NCBI GenBank assembly: GCA_030433805.1
Contig: JARUXA010000028.1
Coordinates: 1 to 38,814 of the forward strand
Direction of reading: 5' to 3'
Length of the DNA stretch: 38,814 bases
From: Sphingomonas sp. PsM26
Lineage (GTDB): Bacteria > Pseudomonadota > Alphaproteobacteria > Sphingomonadales > Sphingomonadaceae
Made by a program: the position numbers and the translations under genes. Of this stretch, positions 33,081-38,814 are shown piece by piece; positions within the stretch are counted from its first letter, which is position 1; each line of letters starts with the position of its first letter. The notes beneath the pieces are model-generated. The model was not told where the DNA came from, ran no database searches, and was given only the letters and a program-made list of their open reading frames with translations.

Positions 33081-33758
33081 TCAGCCTCGCTTCTTTCTGC
33101 CCTGCTTACTTGTGGGCAAGTTCACACGTTCGCTTGTCCACGTCCATAGCGCGGCGATCTCCTCCGCCGCCTTACCGTCAGGCTCCGCCTCTATCGCGGT
33201 TTTCCCTTGCGCCGTGCTGTGGTGATAGATCGCGCGCATCGTGAGCATGACGGGCGCGACCGGCACACCCATACCCTCAACGCCTTCGCTGCCCTCAATC
33301 AGCTCCCGCGCGTCTCTGTAAGTAGTTGGCGCGCGCTGAGGACCGCCCATGAAGAGCACGAAGGCCGGCTTGCCTGCTGCCTTCACCAGCTCGGCCGTCG
33401 TTTCAACGGCTGACAAGTCGAACGCTTGGGGACGACAAGGAATAAGGATCAGGTCCGCAGCCTTGCACGCCTCGCGCGCCATGATGTCCGCGTGTGGGGG
33501 CGTATCGATAATGACTAGGTCCGCGCCTAGATCGGCTGCTTGCTGCACCTTGCGCGGAAGGAGGGTGGGGGAGGCACAATCTACGACCTCAGGGTCCGCG
33601 CCGCCTCGCCAGTGGTTCCATTGGCTAGCGGTCGCTTGCGGGTCCGCGTCGAGGATCAGCGCGGAGAGGCCCGCACTGGTGGCGGCACCGGCAAGGTGGA
33701 TGGCAAGCGTGGTCTTACCCGCTCCGCCCTTCTGGCTGATGATAGATATGGTCTTCAT
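33081..33758 (-). CDS. parA: ParA-type partition ATPase, class Ib
   Basis: The 225-residue protein has a deviant Walker A, QKGGAGKTTLA (Lys10, Lys15), Walker A' LILDADPQAT, and Walker B DLVIIDTPPHADI. It lacks the N-terminal HTH of class Ia ParA, so regulation falls to the RHH partner. The start MKTISI at 33758 is the family norm; the longer frame from 33902 would read through the repeat region. Together with the RHH gene it secures plasmid inheritance. Confidence 0.93.
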   Translation of the reverse strand: MKTISIISQKGGAGKTTLAIHLAGAATSAGLSALILDADPQATASQWNHWRGGADPEVVDCASPTLLPRKVQQAADLGADLVIIDTPPHADIMAREACKAADLILIPCRPQAFDLSAVETTAELVKAAGKPAFVLFMGGPQRAPTTYRDARELIEGSEGVEGMGVPVAPVMLTMRAIYHHSTAQGKTAIEAEPDGKAAEEIAALWTWTSERVNLPTSKQGRKKRG

Positions 33759-33768
33759 GTAGCCCCTG

Positions 33769-33832
33769 CACGTGTTCGCGTGTGAACATGATGGATAGCA
33801 CACAAGTGAGCAAGATAACAATCTCACTTGTG
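33769..33832. promoter_or_regulatory. parA promoter/operator and probable partition site
   Basis: There are two elements upstream of parA. CACGTGTTCGCG-TGTGAACATG (33769-33790) is shared with the site after rep. A perfect 10-bp inverted repeat CACAAGTGAG / CTCACTTGTG (33801-33810, 33823-33832) with a 12-bp spacer lies beyond it. Spacing and position fit operator sites for the RHH protein. The GTGAG/CTCAC words also recall the Rep half-sites. Confidence 0.65.
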
Positions 33833-33914
33833 AACTGATAGCCTTCGTGGCCTGTAGCAGCGTGGTTGGGTGGTCGTAAGCTGCACCCGAGGTTCGCGGC
33901 ATAAGGGAGCATAC

Positions 33915-34430
33915 GTGACAGGAATATCAGGGGGGTCAGGATCAGGCGGCTGGACGTGGGTGCAGGGCTTCGGAACGGCCTTTGCGGGCGTGCTTGCCTA
34001 CCTTGGCGCGCGTTTTGGCGCGCAGGCCGGGAAGGAGAACGCCGACAAGGCCATCTTCGTCCAGATCGTCACCAGCGAGCGCGCGGTATGGCGAGAAGCA
34101 ATGCGAGGGCTGGTTGTAGAGTTAACGGCCGAGGTGCGGCGTGGTGCAGTTAGCCCTGCCAAGCCGGTGAATTGGCGAAAGGTACATGCCGCGCGCGCTG
34201 GTATCGTACTCCGCCTAAACCCGGCCTGCCGCGACGTAGGGACTGAGGACAAACATGCCCTGGATCGCGCGCTCTTCCGCGCAGTCGAGGAGCTAGTGAG
34301 TGCGCGGCATACTCCAAAGCCCGATTGGCTCAAAAAGGCGGATACGGTCGAGAAAGCAGCCCAACGGCTCATCAAGAAGGAATGGGACAAGTCGAAGAAG
34401 GAGGCTCGCACAGGCAGGCTTGAAGAATGA
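33915..34430 (+). CDS. Single-pass membrane protein of unknown function
   Basis: The product is 171 residues from GTG 33915, with AAGGGAG seven bases ahead. A Gly/Ser-rich start (VTGISGGSGSGGW) leads into one transmembrane helix (VQGFGTAFAGVLAYLGARFG), then about 125 residues of charged helices facing the cytoplasm, ending in a Lys/Glu-rich coil (RLIKKEWDKSKKEARTGRLE). I do not recognise the family. It is divergent from parA and next to the recombinase. Such small anchored helical proteins occur among plasmid accessory and defence genes, but nothing here proves a role. Confidence 0.7.
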   Translation: MTGISGGSGSGGWTWVQGFGTAFAGVLAYLGARFGAQAGKENADKAIFVQIVTSERAVWREAMRGLVVELTAEVRRGAVSPAKPVNWRKVHAARAGIVLRLNPACRDVGTEDKHALDRALFRAVEELVSARHTPKPDWLKKADTVEKAAQRLIKKEWDKSKKEARTGRLEE

Positions 34431-34539
34431 GGCTGTGAGGGCCGCAGGATAGCAACTGTCGACTGTCTCAAATGTTCTAAGTTTCGCAACAGAGCCCTTA
34501 GAGCTCGTGTTCTCTCATGTGCTGATGTCGCAAAAGTCG

Positions 34540-34576
34540 GTTGCAAAATACTTTTATTACGATACAATTTTGCAAC
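34540..34576. promoter_or_regulatory. Inverted repeat abutting the recombinase start (res-like or operator)
   Basis: GTTGCAAAAT (34540-34549) and ATTTTGCAAC (34567-34576) are perfect 10-bp arms around a 17-bp AT-rich spacer, ending at the base before the ATG. A related half, GTCGCAAAAG, lies at 34528. This fits a dimer binding site for the serine recombinase that both autoregulates and may act as a recombination core for resolving plasmid multimers. Confidence 0.7.
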
Positions 34577-35140
34577 ATGCTGATTGGCTATGCTCGTGTG
34601 TCCACCGATGACCAAGATCTCCGGCTGCAACGCGCCGCGTTGAAGGAGGCCGGATGCAAGCGGACGTTCGAGGAGAAGATCTCGGGCGCGAAGCGTGACC
34701 GGCCCGAGCTGGCCAAGATGATCGAGCAGCTGCGCGACGACGACACGGTGGTAGTGACGCGGCTCGACCGACTGGCGCGCTCGACGCGCGACCTGCTGGA
34801 CATCGCCGAGAAGCTGAAGGAGGCTGGTTCCGGCCTGCGCTCGCTGGCCGAGCCCTGGGCCGACACGACCTCGCCAGCTGGTCGCATGGTGCTGACCGTG
34901 TTCGCCGGCATCGCTGAGTTCGAGCGTGAGCTGATCCACCAGCGCACCAGCAGCGGACGAGTGGCGGCTAAGGCGAGGGGAGTCCGCTTTGGCCGTCCGC
35001 CAAAGCTCACCCCCGATCAGATCACGCTCGGCGAACGATTGATAAGCGAAGGCACATCGGTGCGCGAAGCCGCCAAGCTGCTCAAATGCCACCATGCCAC
35101 ACTCTACCGGGCGCTGACCGCAGCGACGGTGGCTTTATAA
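34577..35140 (+). CDS. Serine recombinase of the resolvase/invertase family
   Basis: The 187-residue enzyme starts MLIGYARVSTDDQDL, with catalytic Ser9 and Arg7. Arg residues in TRLDRLARSTRDL (62-72) follow, then the E-helix (AGRMVLTVFAGIAEFERELI) and a C-terminal HTH (GTSVREAAKLLKCHHATLYR). The size and all catalytic residues match a Tn3-type resolvase/Pin-like enzyme. No transposase accompanies it and it lies outside the Tn3-type element, so a plasmid-multimer resolution role is likely. It cannot be assigned to that transposon. Confidence 0.92.
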   Translation: MLIGYARVSTDDQDLRLQRAALKEAGCKRTFEEKISGAKRDRPELAKMIEQLRDDDTVVVTRLDRLARSTRDLLDIAEKLKEAGSGLRSLAEPWADTTSPAGRMVLTVFAGIAEFERELIHQRTSSGRVAAKARGVRFGRPPKLTPDQITLGERLISEGTSVREAAKLLKCHHATLYRALTAATVAL

Positions 35141-35183
35141 TGCGGTGGACTGCGCAGCCTGACACTTCGGCAGGGAAGGCCTG

Positions 35184-35681
35184 ATGCCTATCCGGCCCGA
35201 GCACGTGTTCTTGTACCCGATCGACTGGGTGCAGCTATCACACCAGGTACGCTTCGTGCGGGCGGGGGGACACTGCGAGCATTGTGGACGTCCCCACAGG
35301 CAGAAGGTCTTCCACCTAGGCGACGGACGGTGGTGGGATCGGAACCGGCAATGCTGGCGCAATGGCCGGGGCCGGCGCGTGCGACGGCCTACGGAAAACA
35401 TTCTGGTACAAGGCCGGTGGACACCGGTGGTCCTGGCCTGTGCGCACCTTAACCATGATCCGAGCGACAGTGCGCTTCACCAGCTCGCAGCGCTCTGCCA
35501 ACGCTGCCACATGCTCCACGATGGCCCGGAGCATCGACGCCGGCGCTGGATGAACGCGCACTATCGGCGTGCGCTGGGTGATCTGTTCTACGGTCCATAC
35601 CCCAAGCTGGGAGGCGACTGGATTACGCCCACCCCGCTCAGCATGCTCGACGATCACCGCAGTGGAACGTCTTCCCGTTGA
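35184..35681 (+). CDS. HNH-fold zinc-finger protein, probable nuclease
   Basis: The 165-residue protein has CEHCGRPH (Cys31, Cys34) and, after a basic insert, ACAHLNHDPSD (His88, His91) with LAALCQRCHMLHD (Cys105, Cys108, His109). This is an HNH/His-Me arrangement with a structural zinc from the two CxxC pairs. The long Arg/Trp-rich insertion (residues 40-80) suits DNA contact. No restriction or phage partner is adjacent. It lies 43 bp after the recombinase on the same strand. It could be a defence nuclease or a plasmid-borne endonuclease; the target is unknown. Confidence 0.75.
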   Translation: MPIRPEHVFLYPIDWVQLSHQVRFVRAGGHCEHCGRPHRQKVFHLGDGRWWDRNRQCWRNGRGRRVRRPTENILVQGRWTPVVLACAHLNHDPSDSALHQLAALCQRCHMLHDGPEHRRRRWMNAHYRRALGDLFYGPYPKLGGDWITPTPLSMLDDHRSGTSSR

Positions 35682-35748
35682 CACTCGTTTCACTTATTGC
35701 GTTTACAACTCGCAGTCACTAGATGGCTTCCGCCCTGGGAGATGAAAC

Positions 35749-36231
35749 ATGGCCGCCGTGGCCTTCAATATCGACGAGGCCTACGAGCCTACTGCACACG
35801 AGATCGAGGCGGCCGGTAACGCCGCGCGTGCACTGTCGAGGGTAGATTCCAGCCGCCCTATTCACCTGACTGTAGAAGGGGCAGGTGAGGACGTTATCAG
35901 CCTGCCGTCTGGTGTGTTCAACAGCATCGTCAAGATGCTAGTTGAGATCGGCAACGGTCATGCCGTCACTGTCGTGCCGGTACAGGCAGAGCTTACAACT
36001 AGCCAAGCAGCCGACCTGCTCAACATGTCGCGTCCACACCTCATTAAGCTCTTAGAACGCGGTGATCTGCCGTTCCGGATGGTCGGCACGCATCGTAAGC
36101 TGCTCGGACGCGACGTGCTGACCTACCGCAGCCGCATGGATGCGGCCCGGCATGAGGCCCTGCAGGAAATGGCGGATCTGGATCAGGAAGCTGGCCTCTT
36201 CGACGATCACACGCCTCTCGATCGTCCCTGA
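35749..36231 (+). CDS. Excisionase-like HTH antitoxin of a PIN toxin pair
   Basis: The 160-residue protein has an N-terminal domain (1-75) of unknown fold and a MerR/excisionase-type HTH (82-120, ELTTSQAADLLNMSRPHLIK then LLERGDLPFRMVGTHRKL). The C-terminal acidic tail (ALQEMADLDQEAGLFDDH) is suited to bind a toxin. GGGAG lies ahead of the ATG. The stop overlaps the PIN gene start (TGATG). This order, HTH antitoxin then PIN toxin, is a recurrent type II arrangement; it probably represses its own promoter. Confidence 0.85.
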   Translation: MAAVAFNIDEAYEPTAHEIEAAGNAARALSRVDSSRPIHLTVEGAGEDVISLPSGVFNSIVKMLVEIGNGHAVTVVPVQAELTTSQAADLLNMSRPHLIKLLERGDLPFRMVGTHRKLLGRDVLTYRSRMDAARHEALQEMADLDQEAGLFDDHTPLDRP

Positions 36232-36803
36232 TGCTGGTCGGCCGCTACACCGTCCTGCTCGATGCCAACGTCATGCACCCCTCCATCGTGCGGGGTGCGC
36301 TTTTGTGGTTCGCCGCCAGCCGGCTGTTCCGGCCGCTCTGGAGCGAGGCCATCCTGGCCGAGTGGGAGGAAAGCTTAAGGCGACGGTTTGCCGATCTGGC
36401 AGCTGACCATTTCCAACGCCAGCGGACCTACATGGACAGCTTCGGAGAGGCGCTGGTGGAAGGCTACGAACCGCTGATGCCTGCCCTGACACTGCCTGAT
36501 CCCAAGGACGTCCATGTTCTTGCCGCAGCGATTCACGGCAGAGCCGACGCGATTGTCACGTACAACCTCAAGGATTTTCCGGTCGAAGCAGCCGCCCGCC
36601 ACGGTATCGAGGTGAAGCATCCCGACGACTTCATCGTTAATGTCATCGACCTCGATACGGCCAAGGCGCTGACCGCAATCGGAAACCAACGCCGTCAGTT
36701 TCACAATCCCGCTGTCACCGCCGAAGATTACCTCGACCGCTTTCGGAAAAGCGATTTGGTCCAAGCAAGCCACCGACTGCAACCCCTTGTCGAGCTATTC
36801 TGA
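36231..36803 (+). CDS. PIN-domain ribonuclease toxin
   Basis: The 190-residue protein has the PIN acidic set: Asp11 in VLLDANVMHP, Glu44/Glu46 in EAILAEWEES, Asp93 in PDPKDVHVLAAA, and Asp106 with Asn112 in ADAIVTYNLKDFP. It resembles the PIN_3-like group rather than short VapC. The C-terminal 65 residues form a helical extension. It is probably an RNase held in check by the HTH partner and acts as a plasmid-maintenance or phage-defence toxin. The substrate RNA is unknown. Confidence 0.88.
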   Translation: MLVGRYTVLLDANVMHPSIVRGALLWFAASRLFRPLWSEAILAEWEESLRRRFADLAADHFQRQRTYMDSFGEALVEGYEPLMPALTLPDPKDVHVLAAAIHGRADAIVTYNLKDFPVEAAARHGIEVKHPDDFIVNVIDLDTAKALTAIGNQRRQFHNPAVTAEDYLDRFRKSDLVQASHRLQPLVELF

Positions 36804-37170
36804 ATGAGGGTTCTGACACCAGTAAGCGCTTGAAAGGCGGCGACCTATCTCAAGCGTCAGAACCGTTCGGTTTTGACACCTCAGGTTCCAAGACTGCGAT
36901 AGTGCTTGGAGGAATCGGGAACATCGCTAGTCAGGTTGCTGATGAGCGGCGAACCAGTCGCAATGACGCGTAAGAGGGCGGTTTCCGCATTTTGGCCCCC
37001 TGGACACGCATATCTTGATACCGTGCTGTATCAGCCATTCGTGCGCGTGCCGTTTAAATCGAGGCGCGTTCTGCGTTGGCTGACGCGAAATCTTGAATTT
37101 TGCATCACCGCCTTTGTTTCCACGGGCTAAAACTCCGTGATAGGCAGCATGGGATTAAAGGGGGAAGCTC
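36804..37170. other. Intergenic stretch with triplicated GGTTYTGAC repeats before the ATPase gene
   Basis: The 367-bp gap has no credible gene. It has GGTTCTGACACC (36809-36820), its inverted form GTCAGAACC (36856-36864), and a second direct copy GGTTTTGACACC (36869-36880). The first and second can pair as a long-range hairpin, so they may be a recombination or regulatory site. A short inverted pair CACGG/CCGTG lies near 37118-37136. The ATPase ribosome site AAGGGGGAAG (37157-37166) ends the gap. Confidence 0.5.
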
Positions 37171-38814
37171 TTGAAAAGCCTACGTGTCGAACTTGAGCAC
37201 TGCTACGGGATTCGAAATCTCAAAGCCGATATCAGCTTTGAGAAATGCCCCGCTGTCGCGATTTACGCGCCAAACGGAGCCATGAAGTCTTCGTTCGCCC
37301 AGACGTTTCAGGACATCGCCGAGGACACGCCTTCCAAGGATCGGATCTTCCCGGCACGGGTATCAACGCGGAAGGTCACAGATGACCAAGGAGCGGCCCT
37401 CCAACCTGTGTCGGTCCTAGTCGTTCGGCCTTATGATGAGGTCCTGGGACATACCGCAAAGACGTCCACACTTCTAGTGAATGCCGCACTACGAAAAGAG
37501 TATGAGCAGCTTCACCTCGAAATAGATAAGTCTCGGCATGCCCTAGTTACGGCGCTGAAACAGCAATCCGGCTCAAAGAAGGATATTGAGCAAGAACTAG
37601 CTTCTACGTTCACGGCTTCTGGCGATCTGTTTACGGCACTAAATCGCATATATGACGAGGTTTTGGCTCAAAAATCGGCTCCGTTCTTCGATGTCAAATA
37701 TGATCTAATATTTGACGATAAGGTTCAGGCAATTCTTGGCACCAAAGACTTTAAGACTGTAATTGAAGATTATATGAAGCGGTACAATGAGTTATTGTCC
37801 GCATCTACGTACTTCAAAAAAGGTACTTTTACTTACTACAACGCCTCTATTGTTGCTAAGACATTAATTGATAATGGCTTTTTCAAAGCCAATCATTCCA
37901 TCAGCCTTAATGCGGGCGAGTCCGTCACTATATGCGATGAAAAGGGCTTAGAAGACGTAATTGCTAAAGAAAAAGAGGGGATCTCACACGATCCCGCTCT
38001 TCGCAAAAAGTTTACTGACCTCGAAAAGCTATTGTACAAGAACACTACGGTCCGTGATTTTAACGAATACCTCTCTGAGCGGGAGGATATACTTCCTTCT
38101 CTTTCTAACATGGCTCAGTTTAAAGAAGAGGTATGGAAGGGATACCTAGCAACTCACGTAGGTCTATTCACTGAATTGGTCGAAAAGTATCGTGACGCGG
38201 AAAAAAGAAAGTCTGAGATTGAGGATCAGGCCAGCAAGGAAAGAACCGACTGGGAAGAGGTCATTGATATTTTCAATACCCGCTTCTTCGTACCCTTCAA
38301 GCTAGAGGCGAAAAACCGGACGTCGGTCATGCTTGGTCAGGAGCCAATCTTAAAGCTCGGTTTTACGTTCGAAGACAACGGTGAGCAAGCTCAGGTGGAT
38401 CGTGAGTCACTTCTCCAGGCATTAAGCACTGGAGAAAAGAAAGCTCTTTATGTCCTAAACATCATATTTGATGTGCGAGCGCGCCACAAAGCAGGCCAGA
38501 CTACCTTGATGGTAGTAGATGATATTGCGGACTCTTTCGATTATCGAAACAAGTATGCCATTATACAGTACCTTAAAGATATATCTGAATACGATAATTT
38601 TTTCCAAATCATATTAACGCACAACTTTGACTTCTTTAGAACAATTCAAAGCCGCTTTGTGACCTATAAAAATTGCTTTATGGTTTCAAAGGACTCCTCA
38701 GGCGTCTCGCTTGTGCCCGCAGCGGGCATAAAGAACATTTTTGTAAATGACTGGAAACCAAATTTTGCATCAGACGCACTGAAGCGGATAGCTTCCATTC
38801 CATTCATGCGGAAT
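37171..38814 (+). CDS. ABC/SMC-type ATPase with atypical P-loop (N-terminal part; continues at 1-577)
   Basis: The TTG start at 37171 has AAGGGGGAAG four bases upstream. The whole product is 721 residues. The P-loop is APNGAMKSS (33-41): Lys39 and Ser40 are kept, but the two flanking glycines of GxxxxGKS are Ala33 and Met38. An ABC signature LSTGEKK (418-424), Walker B TLMVVDDIADSFD with Asp450-Asp451, and H-loop ILTHN (His484) follow. The central part (about 70-400) is helical with charged stretches, like a short coiled-coil arm. Base composition is AT-rich (23 G+C in the 60 bases from 37681), unlike its neighbours, so it is probably recently acquired. It is probably a stand-alone defence or DNA-processing ATPase. 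The exact family is unknown. Confidence 0.88.
   Translation, partial: MKSLRVELEHCYGIRNLKADISFEKCPAVAIYAPNGAMKSSFAQTFQDIAEDTPSKDRIFPARVSTRKVTDDQGAALQPVSVLVVRPYDEVLGHTAKTSTLLVNAALRKEYEQLHLEIDKSRHALVTALKQQSGSKKDIEQELASTFTASGDLFTALNRIYDEVLAQKSAPFFDVKYDLIFDDKVQAILGTKDFKTVIEDYMKRYNELLSASTYFKKGTFTYYNASIVAKTLIDNGFFKANHSISLNAGESVTICDEKGLEDVIAKEKEGISHDPALRKKFTDLEKLLYKNTTVRDFNEYLSEREDILPSLSNMAQFKEEVWKGYLATHVGLFTELVEKYRDAEKRKSEIEDQASKERTDWEEVIDIFNTRFFVPFKLEAKNRTSVMLGQEPILKLGFTFEDNGEQAQVDRESLLQALSTGEKKALYVLNIIFDVRARHKAGQTTLMVVDDIADSFDYRNKYAIIQYLKDISEYDNFFQIILTHNFDFFRTIQSRFVTYKNCFMVSKDSSGVSLVPAAGIKNIFVNDWKPNFASDALKRIASIPFMRN
38760..38814. other. Terminal 55-bp overlap showing that the contig is circular
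   Basis: These bases equal positions 1-55 exactly. The reading frame of the ATPase gene crosses the overlap in phase. A 55-base overlap equals a common assembly k-mer length, so it is taken as an assembly feature and not as a biological direct repeat. Confidence 0.95.

Noticed and set aside
33998..35095. 365-codon minus-strand frame across the membrane protein and the recombinase genes
   Set aside because: Antisense to a complete serine recombinase with all catalytic residues; no domain of its own.
37096..37107. AATTTTGCATCA repeated at 38761-38772, as if flanking the ATPase gene
   Set aside because: The second copy is inside the coding sequence rather than beyond it, and 12 AT-rich bases can recur by chance.
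36906..37130. 74-codon frame between the PIN and ATPase genes
   Set aside because: Only a TTG start, no ribosome site, no codon bias and no hydrophobic or helical pattern; the region looks intergenic.
38760..38814. 55-bp direct repeat at both ends as a transposon or prophage terminus
   Set aside because: The repeat lies inside one continuous gene and has the length of an assembly overlap.
1..38814. CRISPR array, tRNA, rRNA or IS transposase
   Set aside because: No regularly spaced long direct repeats with variable spacers, no cloverleaf, and no DDE or HUH transposase frame was found on either strand.

Overview
The window is a complete circular plasmid written out as a linear contig. The last 55 bases (38760-38814) are identical to the first 55, which looks like an assembler overlap, and one long reading frame runs in phase through the junction. 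The real circle is therefore 38,759 bp. High GC, a Ti-like relaxase/coupling-protein cluster, a DUF6118-type gene beside traA, and the style of the ars and czc operons point to an alphaproteobacterium, most likely a sphingomonad. This host assignment is an inference from gene style, not a database result.

Layout. (1) 37171-577 across the junction: an AT-richer gene for a 721-residue ABC/SMC-type ATPase with an atypical P-loop, a candidate stand-alone defence protein. (2) 643-3779: arsenic operon arsR-arsC-arsB-ynfA-arsH, with each gene overlapping the next. (3) 3840-4419: two small exported proteins, one with four Cys-Cys pairs, then a good terminator. (4) 4454-12104, minus strand: one long metal-efflux operon (CDF exporter, His-rich periplasmic protein, czcC, czcB, czcA, ZIP-like transporter, tiny HTH ORF). 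A divergent MerR-family gene (12174-12578) shares its operator with this operon. (5) 12628-18960: mobilisation module (DUF6118, traA relaxase, oriT, traC, traD, a VbhA-like small protein, traG). I see no mating-pair-formation genes, so the plasmid looks mobilisable rather than self-transmissible. (6) 18966-20559: iteron origin (five iterons exactly 22 bp apart plus outliers, DnaA box) and a Rep_3-type initiator gene. (7) 20754-32793: a 12,040-bp element bounded by 38-bp Tn3-type inverted repeats and a perfect 5-bp target duplication (TCTTC), with no transposase or resolvase gene inside. (8) 32810-33758: parA and a ribbon-helix-helix partner, which adjoined rep before the element inserted. (9) 33915-36803: a membrane protein of unknown role, a serine recombinase with an adjacent inverted repeat, an HNH protein, and an Xre/excisionase-like antitoxin with a PIN toxin.

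The transposon cargo reads as a sulfite/fluoride stress and redox cassette. It holds a cytosolic sulfite-oxidase-fold protein with a DUF202 protein; a fluoride riboswitch in front of a CLC of the fluoride type; a Tat-exported sulfite dehydrogenase (SorA-like) with its cytochrome c (SorB-like), a SLAC1/TDT-type anion channel and a LysR regulator; malate dehydrogenase; a DUF305 protein with a YncE-like beta-propeller; and a second, frameshifted YncE-like gene. A third, degenerate copy of the terminal repeat lies inside, next to a decayed LysR 3' end, so the cargo was probably built in at least two steps.

Starts were chosen by eye from ribosome-binding sites, overlaps and family length. No database search was run.
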